From: Sisyra terminalis
Taxonomy: Eukaryota; Arthropoda; Insecta; Neuroptera; Sisyridae
Direction of reading: 5' to 3'
DNA: 64,000 nt
NCBI GenBank assembly: GCA_958496175.1
Contig: OY292275.1
Span: forward strand, 33,123,701 to 33,187,700
Below the pieces are notes generated by a model. It saw only the letters and a list, made by a program, of their open reading frames with translations. It was not told the origin of the DNA and ran no database searches. Shown here piece after piece: positions 12,212 through 26,073 of the stretch; positions within the stretch are counted from its first letter, which is position 1, and the number at the start of each line of letters is the position of its first letter. The translations under genes were made by a program, and so were the position numbers.

Positions 12212-14849
12212 GCATAACAAAGTCAAAGTGCATCTATATTTTACATAGGCGATCTGGTGTTTTTAGTTTCAATTGCTTTTTTTGTCATTTAAACAATTTT
12301 TTTTGTTCTTCGGAAACTTTATTGTTTTTTTATTTAAAGTATTCTATGCACTTTTCTGTATCCCTATCAATGTGTATAAAAAATTTCATAATGATCAGTT
12401 GATTATATTACTAGGATAAAGGTTTTATCAAAAAACCGTATGTTTTTTGCTTGTATCATGATTTTATAGCCAGATAATTATGCACCATACAATTTCACTT
12501 CTTCAAAAGTTATTGAAATTTTATTCGTTTTTAACCCAATTACTCAGATAATCTAATTTCAGAATCCCCTGAAAATGGGAAATAACATAGTGAATAACTT
12601 AGAAACACTATAAATATATGAGGATTAAAAATGTAATCCATTAAGAGTCTCTAATATTATTATACTACTATTAACTGTCATCAAATATTACGATACATTC
12701 AAAACTTAAAACGGAACAAATTATTAGGGATTCTGTTCAGAAAAATGAAAAGGATTACTTCTACAGATCAAAAAATGCAAAGGAATTTAAAATCTAATTG
12801 GAAAATGTTATTATAGTTATGCCCCTTGAAATAATTAAATTGATAAAAAATGGTAATAAATCTTATATGTATCAATATTAAGTAATATTTGCTGTTTTTT
12901 CTTTTTAATATAACATGATATGTCTCCAAATGAATTTTGATTTTTCTTATAAATAAATTTCTTCTATCGCATCGCTTGTTAAAATGATTAACGATCAATC
13001 AATATAGGCACGTAAGCATTGTAAATACAATAGAATATTCTTTCAAGTAGAAGGAAACTTCCACGCAAAAAGAGATAAATCTTCTTTCTATGATTGAGCA
13101 AAGCATTTACTAATTGACAGACGATTTTTTCCTTGTAATTTTTTATACCAATAATATTTTTCTTTGACTTTAAATAAGAACATGAAGCTGTTCTTTACTT
13201 TGTACAATTTTTTTCAGTTCAATTTATTCCATGTAGGCTCTATAATACATCTCAGAATAACAAACACTTTTCACAATTCATATCTAATGTTAAATTTTTA
13301 ACTGTTTTCTAATGATACTTTAATATAAAAATTATTTTCTTATAACGGAATATGATTAATTGATTTTTTTTTAATTTCAGGTTTGTTTATTTATACATCT
13401 TAACCTAAAAGAAACGTTGAAATGATACCTTTACGAATAGTGAGTATGAATTATTGTAATAATATTTAACGAACCATCTATTTGTGGGTATATTATAATT
13501 TAATTTAATTAAAAGTAGTTGTAAACGTGTTGAACATGTAAATGATTTTAAGTTTATAGGTACGTAAGTTAATTACATAAGCCAGAATAAACGATAAATT
13601 GTTTCTGCTATTTTATAACTTAATGAATTAAAAAAAAGTCTTTCGAAACTATTTAGCATCTTGGTACATTTTCATATTTTAATACAATTAACTATTAGGT
13701 GCCAGAAATTATTTTTATAGAAGTATACGAAATTAAAATTAACAGAATTTAAATTAAATTTAAGATGTAAATAACTTTTCTATTTTTTTTTATTTTCATA
13801 ATATAAATCTTTTTACTTTCGTTTAAATTGTCAAAAATTGATGCGTCAGCATCAGTGATGTAAGAGGACAGGATATTAGGCGTCTTAAACCGGTTATAGA
13901 AAATAAATGTGTGCTTATTTTATAGATCTTTGGCTCAATTCTACAACGAACAAATAATGAACTTTTTTATTTGAAACCGTTTGTCACTGTTGTTTTATTG
14001 TTCTCAATACTTTTCGGTTCTCAAAATTGTAAAATGAGTAAATTGGTTGATCGTTGTTTTCACATTTTTATCCTTATTTGATAGCTCAATAGCATTTTAT
14101 TTCGAAAATGGTCTTTATCAGATTAATTGTGCTAATTAACATTCCGAAATGTACGTACTTCGTTTTCTCAAAGCTTGAATTTTACTTATGAAATAACAAC
14201 GCTTTAATTCCGAATCAACTATTCGGCTTCTTGAATATGCCTAAACCCTTTAATGTCAATATGAAATACGATTAGATCTGATTGAAAAAATTAAACAAAC
14301 ATGCAATAGACAACGAAAACAATATTTCGTTTCAAGGAAATAATTATAAAACTTGTTAATATTTCATGATTCCGATTTATGACTATGATAATTTTCTACG
14401 TCTTATTTTCTTCAAGGTTTATTGCAAGCTAGCTTTACATATTTTGTGTTTTTGAAACCCAAATTTAGGTACACTAGTTTGATGCAAAATTGACACAAGT
14501 GCCACACAAGAATCATGGTTTACTGGTTTCATTGGGAAATCTTCCACTCAATACGCTCTCTGCCGGATGAAATATTAACTACTCCAATTAGGTTGAGTTC
14601 AGACAACTAATACTTATCTGTTTATATGGCTGAGTTGAAGTAAAATAACTTCATAATTACCTGTATAACGCTTTATAAAAGCTTTATAACGTTGACAGAT
14701 TTTGACAAACTTAAAAGGGAACATAATGAGCAATTTTTTTAAAGAAATTTTAACTGTTTACGGACATTTAAAAAAAAGAAGATTTTAATACGATGTAAAT
14801 AAATGCGTTCATATTAAGATATGACAGTTGATTTAAAAATCAACGTGCG

Positions 14850-14945
14850 TCTTACAGTAGTAACTGCTTCTGCCGCAAGGAGAAGCCACACTCCCCGCTG
14901 ATTTCCCAATATCGATTTAAAAGTGTGTCACCCAAATGGAGTGAG
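14850..14945. other. Isolated G+C-richer patch
   Basis: Positions 14850-14945 include CTGCTTCTGCCGCAAGGAG and CACACTCCCCGCTGATTT, clearly unlike the flanks. No frame, splice pair or RNA fold is convincing. It might be an untranslated exon or a repeat fragment. Confidence 0.25.
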
Positions 14946-15430
14946 GGGTAACAGCTTATGCATAGGTAAATATATAATCGAGAAATTTATTAAGTGTAAA
15001 ATATAAAATTCGAAATGATACGCTAATCCATTTAAATTTGATATTCCATACATTATTAAAGATAGATGCCAAATTCCAAATTAAGATCATAATTAAAAAA
15101 AAATATGATATGACTAAAATTTAATAATTTTCGAATTTGTTCTTATATTTGTACTTGAAGGTCTTGCTTTTTATAAATCTCAAACTTTATGGTTCTTGGA
15201 TAGTGGAAAACTCGCATGGTTTTGATTTACTTAGAATTTTTTGAATTTTATACTTATGTATATGTTATATACAAAAAGAATAAATTCTGAAAATTATAAA
15301 TGATTCTATTAAAAAAATTGCCTAATTTATTTAATTATTTAAATCATATCATGGTGTTATTATGATAGTTTAGTTTAAGCTCAGAACTTATAAACTGTAA
15401 ACTTTACAACAAAAGATACTACTTCCTTCC

Positions 15431-15456
15431 CCTCTCTCTCTCTCTCTCTCTCTCTT
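15431..15456 (+). repeat. (TC)n microsatellite
   Basis: Uninterrupted CT dinucleotide run of about twelve units. Confidence 0.9.
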
Positions 15457-16539
15457 TATGTGCCAATTTTTCAATTGTTGTTAATTATTCACCTTCTGAA
15501 TTTCTCTCTTGTACGTTTTATGTGTAGAATTGTATTTTTGTTTAAATTTTACTAATCTAAAATATCGTTTATCCTTAAAAGAAGCTTGGTTTACTTCAAA
15601 GCTTTTACAAAACTCATAGTAGGCCCTCATGTTTGTCATTTGCACATAATACAATAAAATATAGAAGTATTTAGAGCGGGAATAATTGACGAGAATGAAA
15701 TAATTACGATACAATTAAACAATTCCTTTTTGTTCACAGTTTCAATTTTGTGACACATAATAGTAAAATTATGTCCTGAGAAGATTTTGCAATATATTTT
15801 TTTTTATAGTTTATAGCTTTAATTTTCTTGTTACCCAATTTTGTTGCCTTATTTAGTACGTTAATTGGTTAGGGCATAATCTTTTAAATCGACGGAAATG
15901 CAATTGACAGAATGTACGTAAATATATTGTTCGTATAACTATTATTCAAAAACTGCTTCCGTCCGAATTTTTATTTCAATAAAAATCTTAAACAACTTAC
16001 TTTAGAAATATTCATTTTATATTCAATTCATGGACATGAAAGTTACATTAAAACCTCGAACTTTGCATGTGGTTATTTTAATAAATTATTTAATTTCAGA
16101 AAATTACCTTGGGTATCATTTTAAAACAGTTTACATTTTAGACGTTGACCAAATTATAGTTAGAGTAAAATCGTTGATCATATATTGTATTTATACATAC
16201 CACTTATGTTCATTTATTAGCAGTTATAAATGCAACTTCAGTTATATTTTTCTGTTTTTATATTTTGTTCTCATATTTCTAATTTCTAAAAGTCTTTTTG
16301 TCATGTCCGTTTTTTATTTCAATACTGAGCAGCGTCTGTAAATATCAACTAATGGTGTTGATATTGCCATATCAATGACTTAGAAGCGCCCCCATTGCAA
16401 AGAAAAATATCGTTGATTTTTAGCATATGTTCATAATCTGATGGTATGTAAGCGTTAGTTGTCAATTTGAGACACATGAGGGATGAAACTGTAATAGGTA
16501 TTAATGACTTATTATTTATGTCGTAAAACTCAATTTCTT

Positions 16540-17129
16540 TTGTAAATACGATGCGTTTCAACAGTCTTTGGCTGTCATCATCAGGTGCCATCAGGTAATG
16601 TTTTATTGTGCTAAATGTCAACAAATATATAGTGTTTGTATTGAATAATTTGTTGTTAAGGATATTAGTTGGATCCAGTATGTGAACTTTATATATTTCA
16701 TATTCTTCTAGAGTGTTCATATGTGCTCTTTTCATGTAAATATGTAGTGGCTTAAAGTTTGTTTCGAAATTCATAGTTTTCGTCTTAAAGATATTTCGTA
16801 AAATTTGAAGATGTTTTTGAACTAGGTTTTCTGGGTGTATGTTCCTTATATCAAGTCCCGAAAGATCTACCAGATTGGCCAATCTAGAATTTGTTACATG
16901 AACCAAATTTAATTTTATATATTTCGGTTTTATTTTCCAATGTAATTTGATTGTTCTCCAATGGCTTAAAAATTTTCATGATGTTGTTTGTCGAAAATGC
17001 AATGTTAGTATTATTTTTCTTCAAGAAGTTGGCGATTGTAGTACCAAATATATTATTGAAACTTGATTTTATGTACATCTTCTTTTCTTTTAGTAGAATT
17101 GGAAGAAATGATTTTTTAGTAAATTTCAA
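16540..17129 (-). pseudogene. Penelope-like retroelement remnant (linker, GIY-YIG endonuclease, tail)
   Basis: On the minus strand, from 17129 down, the frame encodes the linker of a Penelope-like element (MKIFKPLENNQITLENK, then EIYKIKFGSCNKF, where GIY has become EIY). The GIY-YIG region continues in a shifted frame (IGQSGRSF, YKEHTPRK) with at least three stops. A third stretch (NFETNFKPLHIYMKRAH, NTLEEYEIYK, DDDSQRLLKRIV) is again open. The same order is seen at 32474-32935. Penelope-like elements encode a reverse transcriptase plus this endonuclease; the reverse transcriptase is not recognisable here. It is dead by stops and shifts. A 185-codon frame covering 16349-16906 is part shadow, part true element frame. 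Confidence 0.75.
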
Positions 17130-19293
17130 TATTATTTTTTGTGCAGTTGTATCCGTCGGTTACAGTTATATGTTTAATTATGTTAAATTCTTCTTCATGT
17201 GCTTTGGCGTTAAGAGACACATGATCGCTCAGTATACAAGACTGTTGTTAGGTGCAACTATATCTAATAGGTAATTAGGATTAATTGAAAAGAAATACTA
17301 AAAGTAGGACCTTCTGAATTGCAACAATACATGTAAGTTTACATGGTAAAAACTTATCAAGTGAAATAAGCAAGTGGCGTGAGGATTATTGAGTGAAATG
17401 AGCAAGATGGGATGCTTCCAACTTTGAAAATTTTAATAAATGAATATTTATCAAAAATTACTTTCCAAGGACCTGGAAATGTACTATGGAAAATTGTTAA
17501 TATTTTTAAATATAAAAAAATTGATGAAAGTTTTTAAAATTTAATTTGATTTTATTATTAATTAAAAAGGTACTTCGTAGTGCTGATACTTTTGTTGTAA
17601 GGAAATTTTTTCTTCTATAATTTAGTAATTTTTTGTTTATAAATTTTCATTTTTAAAAATGTTGTAAATATTTTTAATTATGGCGTACATTAAAAGAAAT
17701 TTAAACTGGTTTAAAGTTACATTTACAATGAATTTCATGTGGCTAAAATAAATAAACATACGACTATATAATTGTATATAATTTACTAAGTTTATACAAT
17801 TTCTACAACTGTTTTTTCTTATTAATGAATAATAACTATTGCTCTTTATATTACAATATATATTCATCAAACATAATTTTAAATCGAAACCCTGCCTATC
17901 ATTTATAAGTATAATCTTTTCTAAACTTTTTTTTCCATAATTAACTAATAAAATTTTAAGAAATTAACTATGCCGGTGTTGTCCAGCCCTTGAATCTGGG
18001 CTAGTTTTATCATTAAGTACCTAGCAGTATTAATATCTTTAAATACCTTTTCTATAAATAAACAACAAACGTAATATTTCAAATGATATTTTATTTTCTT
18101 TTTTTAAAAAATAAAAATACAACTTAAAACTTATTTTGTTTTTTGGAGTTTCGATTGTGAAAAGTGTATTTAAAAGTGTACGTAAAAGTATATTTTCTAT
18201 TGATATTATAAATCGAAGTTATGTAGCTTTACTTGAAAAACAAAACCTATAAGTAAAAAATATGCAAACAATCGCGGTTTTAATCTTGGGGAGAACGGTT
18301 TACTCAAAAATTTCGCCAATTAAATACGTAAGCTAAATAGTTTTCAATTATCTAAGACTAAAAGCAATCAATAAGTGAACTGAAAGATAAAAAATACACA
18401 AAGAAGTTAATGTACCTATATTATACATTAACTAGTAATTGTCTTCATTTATATATTCATGAGAAAAATTAGAAAACAGAACACCAGAAATAGTAACAAA
18501 CTTTAACAAAGATGTTTTATTAATATTGCTATTATATTTATTCTTATTTTTCAATTAGTTTAATTAGTTGGATAATATGAAATTAACTAGACGTAGATCT
18601 AAACAACAAAATCGAGATATATTATCAATATTAAAGAATTTAGCCTTCAAAATTGTTTTACAAAATTAACATTGACTATTATTACCTATTTTAATTATTT
18701 TTTACCATTTAAATAATTGTCTATGACAATTTTTTATCGCATCGTTTTAGTGTAATTATATGGCGCTAACACAAAGTTTAGCGAACATGTCCGCTTTAGG
18801 AAAGGTTTCATATAATTACGTTAAACCAATACATTTCATGTAATTGAAGTCATAATTCGTTTATATTTTTGGAAATCATATAAATGAAATAAAATTAGAT
18901 ATGAAGATGAATTTATTTTAACATCATGAAAGTTTGAAGTTTCAAATTAAAGTGTTTAGCAAGTATTGATTTAATCTTGTTTGTAAAACTACATCAAAAA
19001 TAAAGTAATCAATTATATTTTAAGTTAACTGTAAATCATTGATTTATTGACAAATAATGATTGTTGCGCGAGACAAAGTAATAACTTACCTGAAATTAAG
19101 GAAATAAATTGTTGCGATTTATTCTCAAAGATCAAGAGAGATCAGCTAGGAATCCTAGTCAGTAACACCGAAAAATGGCGTATAGCGATAGCTAAAACAG
19201 CGACGACGAAACTAACGAATATATGAAAAAATACATTCGTCCAGAAAAATACTAAAATAAAACTAACTAAACCACTGATTTTTCTCTTACACT
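17130..19293. other. Non-coding stretch
   Basis: No gene recognised. An imperfect inverted repeat (arms about 18744-18762 and 18809-18826, sharing GTAATTATATG) encloses a patch with GGCGCTAAC; it may be a small MITE. Confidence 0.4.
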
Positions 19294-19909
19294 TAATGCA
19301 CATGATCTAAAAAATATTTTAAATGTTTAGAAAATGTTCTAAACTAATATCAAAAATTAATAAAGCTGTTATTTTTTAACTTTACTTAATAAAATTAAGT
19401 AATATTCATTAGAAAGTGCAACAAAATCATTAAATTTAAAGTGCCTAAAACGAGTTCTTATTGACTCGGCAATTAAAATGACATCATAATACGAAACTTC
19501 AAAATCCTATGACCGTTTTCCTATGACAAATTTACTTAAACACAGAAGAAAAGGTTGTTTAAATCGTTTAAACATTATACTAAAAATATTTAAACCATTT
19601 AAGGACAAAAAATTACATCAATCCTTAGGGTTCAAAAATGTTTTTCTTAGTGAAAAATGTCAAAAAATGTGTACATTATTAGTGTTTCTATGGTTACCGT
19701 TCAATAATAGTCGGCTACTATACGCGTACTATGACGTCACAGAAGACCTATAGATCCATCCATCATTTTTGGGCTTTCATTTGCTCATTAAAATTAATCT
19801 TCTTTTCTGCCAAAATACAAGTTTTCTTAACTAGACATTGGCTTTACCTTGTATTAATAATATTCTTTATAGATTAAAAAAATAAATAAAACATGCATAT
19901 GATCTATTA
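19294..19909. repeat. Dispersed repeat, family B copy 2
   Basis: Aligned along its length with 5224-5889 (start TAATGCACATGATCT; both end in an ATTAATAATATTCTTTAT-like run and an A-rich stretch). The copies differ by many substitutions and small gaps, so the family is old. Confidence 0.65.
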
Positions 19910-19989
19910 CCAAATACGCCTGTGAAGTTTGGTTCCTAAGAAAATGCATAAAAAAATATTGAAGCCTTAGAATTACGGGTATGTATAAT

Positions 19990-20335
19990 GAACTTAAAGA
20001 CGCATACTAAGAGTCTCATGGACGAAAGAAAGAATTAATAAATCTATTTTACAAAAACCTAATAGATATATATATATATGATAGATAGATTCATAAGTAG
20101 AATAAACAAGACTTACTTGCGGTACTTCGGTCATATGGCTAGGAAAACTGGAGAAATGGAACCACTTATATTTGAAGGAAAAGTGGAAGGCAAACATAAC
20201 AAAGGAAGATTCTCAACACGATGGCCTGATCGTGTAAAAGAGCTAACTGGTCATTCATTGTCTGAAACTGCTCATCTAGCACGGGACAAGGAAACATGGA
20301 AGATGATATCACCAAACCCATCGAGGTGAAAGGAC
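19990..20335 (+). pseudogene. Non-LTR retrotransposon (LINE) C-terminal fragment
   Basis: The frame at 20078-20329 encodes YLRYFGHMARKTGEMEPLI, then EGKHNKGRFSTRWPDRVKEL and TWKMI. This is the well-known C-terminal tail of insect endonuclease-reverse transcriptases (usual pattern LR.FGH..R, G.R..GR....W.D.). The frame is probably open a little further upstream (SLMDERK at about 20010). The catalytic part of the reverse transcriptase is absent, so it is a 5'-truncated, dead copy. Clade not assigned. Confidence 0.7.
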
Positions 20336-21181
20336 AGAAGAGAGAGACAAATAATATAATGCTGAAAACTAAAATGATCGAATAACGTAATAGATTAATG
20401 AATTAATACTACACAATACTATAATCATTAATAATGATTGACAGTTTTACTGCACCCTTGTTGAATAGAATGCTATCTTTCAATAGTGGTGGAAATGAAA
20501 TATTTAACAAATCCCCCTAATGCTTATAATATGCGACGTTTTATTATAAACTCAAACTGTTCATTAATATAGAAATAGAAATAAAAAAATAATAATAAGT
20601 ACTTACCTTTTACGAACAGAGAAGTTCCTAAACCCTACATGTAGCGCATGTGTTATCAAGCAGCATTAATTTTGGTCATTATCTTATTTTTATAATATTG
20701 TGAATTAAATAAGATCTTTTTAACGAATAAAAGAACCAACCTATTGAAAATCTTTTACAACAGATATCTCGAAAAACTAGGCACTTATTCCAAATATAAA
20801 ATTATAAAATCCAGTTGATGGTATAATGATGATATTGAGTGACTTATGTCATTTGATAGAATCCGATTCCGTTATATAAGGGAAATCACAAATTTTCTTC
20901 GTCAAGTTATTGGTTGCAAGAAATATATTATTATGTATCATATTTTTATGTCACAAATAAATATGCAATCGCATAGCTATTTTTACATATCGGTTTTCAA
21001 CAAGAGTGACACAAGTCAAACATGAACAATTTTATTAAAAAACCGCATTGAGTTTTATAGTTAAAGAAAAAGTGTCCCTACTTCATTATTTAAAAGCATA
21101 CTGTATTTTTTTGGTATTTAGTTTTAAATCTTTATAAATGAAATTAACAAATTTTTCAAAGAAGTAGACAGTTTTTAAGCT
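20336..21181. other. Non-coding stretch
   Basis: Nothing recognised. Confidence 0.45.
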
Positions 21182-21698
21182 AAGACTGTGGTTCTTATGG
21201 CGCTACGATTTGAAAGCTGAAGGCGAATTCTTATAGATTTTGACAAAATAAAACTAAAAGAGTCTACTGGTGGTCGAGTGGTCAAAGTGACCGCTCCAAA
21301 ATTCGAAGTGTTGGGTTCGATCCATATTTTCAATATTTTTCGATTACGAATTTTTATTTACCCTAGAGTCGCTAAAGACCTTAGTAGTTATATGGCGACC
21401 GTAAATAATAATAAAAAAAAAAGAAAGAAACTTTTCGATATCGTCCCTAGATCCCTTATGTATATCTTCTTTTGGTACAAAATTAATAGGTGGAGCCGTG
21501 GTTATAAACAATTAATTTTTTGCAATTCTAGAGATATCCATCTAAAGAGTGAAAAAAAAAAACAATTTTAAAGAATCGATATCTCTTAAACTAGCGAGAT
21601 GTCGAAAAAAATATTTTTTCTTTTCGTTTTATTTCGTAGAGATCTATAAGATTCTACCTTCAACTTTCAAATCGTAGCGCCGTAAAAACCGTAGTCTT
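21182..21698. mobile_element. Long-TIR DNA element with a SINE inserted in it
   Basis: The arms at 21182-21240 and 21641-21698 are inverted copies with roughly 80% or better identity by eye; the best block is GGCGCTACGATTTGAAAG. A tRNA-derived SINE (21258-21420) lies between them. No clear target duplication flanks the element. Confidence 0.6.
21258..21420 (+). repeat. tRNA-derived SINE, copy 1
   Basis: The head has an A box (TGGTCGAGTGG, 21271-21281) and a B box (GGTTCGATCC, 21314-21323) of Ser/Leu-tRNA type. The body includes ACCCTAGAGTCGCTAAAGACC and ends GCGACCGTAAATAATAATAA with an A-rich tail. Three further copies or fragments in the window share head or body. Confidence 0.8.
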
Positions 21699-24600
21699 CC
21701 TATTTTTAATGTTAATTAACCAATCCAAATGGTTTATTTAATTAGAATAAAAAATGTGTTCAGCGGAAAGACCTATATATTATTGTTGATTCAATTTATT
21801 ACTGAAAGTTTAAAGCGAAAAATGGCATACTTCAAAATATGCCGTTCTTGCATAAAATCAACGGAGCTTCTTTCATCACTATTGTTAAACAAGTATAGAG
21901 ATATGTCAGTATTCTTGAAAAGTAATAATGAAACGCCAAACTTTAAAAAATGACATAAATGCAATTTAGCGGTAACTAAATATAGTTTCGTTATGATACT
22001 TTACGAGATAAAAGAAAATCCCTTTTCAAATGTATTTACACAAATATCTTAAAATTAGCGTTTTTTGACTTATAATACTCTTGTCGAAAACAGACGATAT
22101 TTAGGTGTCATTTTTGAAAGTCAACGAAGCTATAATGTTCTTTCTTATAAATTATTTATTTTAAAATGCATTTGCCATGTTATTATTATTATTGTAATTC
22201 ACAATATTAATAAAATTATACGATTTTAATACAATGGGATAGTTCCATATCTGTTAAATAATATATTTCAGCATTAGGTGTTCGTTTCACCAAATATACC
22301 AACTTGTATATTATATGTAAATAATAAAGGATTTCAAATTGATTTTAATTCATTACTTCTCTCACGATATAAAATCACGCAGTGTTCACAATTACTCCAT
22401 AATATATGGTCATGAAGCATGTATTTCTGCAAATAAAACGAAGAGATTAAAAAATATAGATAGCGATAAGTTTATTGCTAACAATCAGAAAAAAAAATTA
22501 TACTACTATAATTATTTATATTTCTTATCGAAATATTCTCATTATATCTTCTTAGGTAGACAGTTAAATTAGTTTTCAGGTTACGAAGAGCTTAGATTTT
22601 GGATTTTGTAGAAACTCATGATGCCAAAATTAAAATGATCTAGTAATTTATATTTTGTTTATGAACTGTTTAGGTAGATATATGAAATCAATACAAAATA
22701 ATAAGAGAGTAGTGTTTCAATGTTAACAAAAAATAGTCTTCCGTCTGAGTTCAGTTTGTAAGTTTCTTTTTCGGCAAAATTAATTACGATTTGGGGAAAA
22801 ATAAAAGATATTAATTACCCTCTAAGAATAATAAATTAATAACTGAAGCAGAAGGAACATTCAATGATAAATTATAAAGCAATTGTTTTGGTATGTGTGG
22901 AATGGTTAGAATGCAGTGAAATGGTTAAAATTGTTCTTTGTGTTGAGCATCGGTTTTTATTGCGTAGTTGAAAACGAAATATACGTAGATCGAATGAAAT
23001 CATCAAAATGTAACCAGACGAGCTAAATCAGTGAGGGTGAACAGTGTTGCATCACGAGTTGCGTAGTAGCTAAATAAGGAAGGGTGCCTATATATCAACG
23101 GATGATTCATACTGTCAAGCACCCCCACGAGAGAGAACGGCTACCACAATATTCTATTGCAATTCTCCCAGCATCACTGTACATATTATATATTTTATGT
23201 TTAGTTCCAACCGATACATTTCATTAATTTTCCTCGCTGTTTTTGAAATCACTTTGTATTATTATTGTTTTCATATGAATAATTTTATTCGTTCAAAAAG
23301 TAAATTTTCTGTAAAATAAACAATCGCAAATTTTAGTTTAACAATTACTCTACCTTTCCGGTAGAAGAGTAAGCATGAATGCAAGTGATTGTCAATTAAG
23401 CTTTTATATTTGTTACCACAATTGCTAAACATTTGCATTTTTATTTTTATTTCGCATGATCTTTGATATAAAATAAGATTTATATGAAATAAAATTATGC
23501 AAAAATAGTTTTAATACTACCTCTTGGTTAAATTTACTCCAGCTAGTCATTATACATACATATTTATTGGAGGAAATTTTAATATTTCTGTATGCATAAT
23601 TTTTTAATGAATGTAGCCAACACTCAGTCATTACTGTATTATAAAATAGTAATTTCAATTTTAATTTTGATATTTATGGGTAGAAATATTAGGTGAAGTT
23701 GATTTAAATTAATAATTCATCACTTAAATATATAGCGCATGTATTATAAATTCATTTTAATTAAAATATTCAATCGGTAGTACTTTTTTCAATCGGTAAT
23801 TACTCTTTGTAATTTATTAATTATGATTAGGTCAATTAATATATCAATAGATACTTATTCCTTTTACAACCTTGTAAACTAAAACATAAAACTTTTTTTA
23901 TATTTTTTTCATGTGGTTAAAATAGCTTTACTTAGCTACCAATTTATAAAATGTAAGCTACAAATATAAAAATAAATCAAGAATTTATAATTTTTGAAAT
24001 GTTTTTCTCAATTTTGTATTTGTGATTCTTTCTTCTTAATAATCACTGAAATTCAAATTTAATTATTCAAATTTCTATAATGTAACGTACGTATTGTTGG
24101 GTTGTAATTGTTTGGATTGCAAACAAAGCATTAAATATTTCATTCCTATCAGAACTTTGGTGAACATTACATTGTAGAATTTTGAAAATATTTTTTTAAG
24201 CAACAAAAATAATTGATTTGATTATAGTGTAAAAATATAACGCATAGTGATGACTGTAAAAAGGGTGAGTTATTAAATAGTTCACGATTTGTAATTGTTT
24301 CAAATTGAAATATTTTGTACCAAACAATATTTTCATGAAATGTGGCCTTGAATATTTATAACATTTAATTATATACTTCATTAGTTATTTTACTCTTTAG
24401 TCCATTTCAATATGTAAAATGGTAAAAATATATTAATTTTTCAATAGCATATAGTTATTGCACCATTTTTTGAAACGTTAAAAATCCCGCTTTTTTAATT
24501 TTTAGGTTTAAAAAACATTCCTTTTTGTTTTTAAAATATATCCTAGTTATCCTGTATAGAAAAAAAAAAATTTTTTAAACATTGAGATTAAAAAATCAGC

Positions 24601-25996
24601 TAAGTGCTTACCGTATCATACGCTGTCATATGCAATGAAGAATTTTTTAGTGTTAAAAGCGTTCACCATTAAAATGCAATGTCAACAATATTTAAAAGTA
24701 TGATAAAGTATCACATATTTAATACTAATAATAATTTTCACTCTCATATCTTTAAATGAAAATAATTTCCCAAATACTAAGACATAAAGTAGTTCATATT
24801 TTTTTCTACTTTTAATAATCAACGGCAATTACAAAGTCTTAAGCTTAATTTTTGATAGTCGCTGTTTTGAATTTTACAAACCTCACAACGAAAAGCATCG
24901 TATACGAAAGAAAACCAAAACTGTTTTTCTCAATTACAAGTTGAAAGAAGAGTTGTTATTAAATTTGCATTGTGCCAATTTCAATGTATTATTTATCCAA
25001 TTGCAATCAATGTGTCAAATTCCTGGAAAACTGGAAAGTCCAAGATTTGGAAAATCTAGTAACTTCTTGGCAAATTTTTTTGTTTGAAAGAAAAAGACAG
25101 GAATGCTCACGTAAAATGTTATGTCTCGTAAATATAATAAATAACAGTTATAATATTTGATGCATTTCAACTTAAACTATGATCAGCTGAAACAATATTT
25201 ATAAACATTCATATATTTCAGAATTTTAAACATTTTTTTTCAAATGTTGTAGTTAATGTATCTATTATACAGGATTTTTTGAGGACCATTTTTATCATTC
25301 AAATGCTTAAAAACCATTAGAGGAATACTTAGGAAAAATAAAACTGATACCCATATTCTATAACCACTTTGAAAGAACCACATTGTTAATTTATGCTACT
25401 TTTACTTTTCTGTTTTTTCTTGTATAAAACAATATATTCGGAAAATTGCGTGGAAAAATAAGAAATTGATTTAGAAAGTTAGGGAAATTATGAGTTCTTG
25501 AAAACACCTTGATTTATCTATGTAAAACAACTTTAAAAAATGCACAACTAAGCACATTTTTCGCAGATTGCCAACAACGTATATTTTTTTTATAATATAC
25601 GTACAAACCCTTAACATTAGAAAATACGTAAGTTTAAATGAATCTGAAATGGTTGAATATGTATTGTAAGTACTTACATATATCTCATACTAACTAAATG
25701 ATATACTTTGACGAAATAAATTTTTAATACAACTACTTGGGTTTTACGAGCTCTAGCGCATTTTTCCAAATCTGTGAACAAAACTTCACGTTGTATACTT
25801 TTTAGCATTGTTTTACTTTAAATTGAACTGATCGTTGTCGATCGTTCGGCAAAAGTTGTTACTTTTGCGGAATGAACTCTAATTATTGTATTATGTTTCC
25901 TCATGGAAAGAAATCGTCTGTCAATCGTTTACTGTACAAGGTTAATATCATGAGTTATTTATGAAGTATTAATTGTATCAACAAAATATGATAATG
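21699..25996. other. Non-coding stretch
   Basis: A G+C-richer patch at 22890-23180 (for example CAAGCACCCCCACGAGAGAG) has no convincing frame. Short open frames at 21729, 22339, 23425 and 24972 carry no recognised domain. Confidence 0.4.
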
Positions 25997-26073
25997 TTGG
26001 TGCAACAAAAAATGAATCATACTTTTATTGATCAATAAATATGAAACAGATGATTCATTTTTTGATGCACTAA
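25997..26073. repeat. Near-perfect short hairpin
   Basis: GTGCAACAAAAAATGAATCAT (split here as GTGCAACAAAAAATGAATCA plus T, 26000-26020) pairs with 26050-26070 with a single mismatch; three more outer pairs extend the stem to about 24 bp around a 29-nt loop. It could be a tiny MITE or a small-RNA hairpin. Confidence 0.55.

Larger units (their letters stand above)
12212..16500. other. Non-coding stretch
   Basis: Mostly A+T-rich and stop-rich. Near 12350-12400 a CAATGTGTATAAAAAATTTC...GATCAGTTGATT run resembles the tail of a common insect interspersed repeat. A G+C-richer patch at 14850-14945 is listed separately. The 103-codon plus frame at 16030-16341 has low-complexity hydrophobic content and no recognised domain. 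Confidence 0.4.

Noticed and set aside
16349..16906. 185-codon minus-strand frame as a novel protein gene
   Set aside because: Its first part is an out-of-frame reading of a decayed GIY-YIG region and its middle part is Penelope tail sequence; it is element debris.
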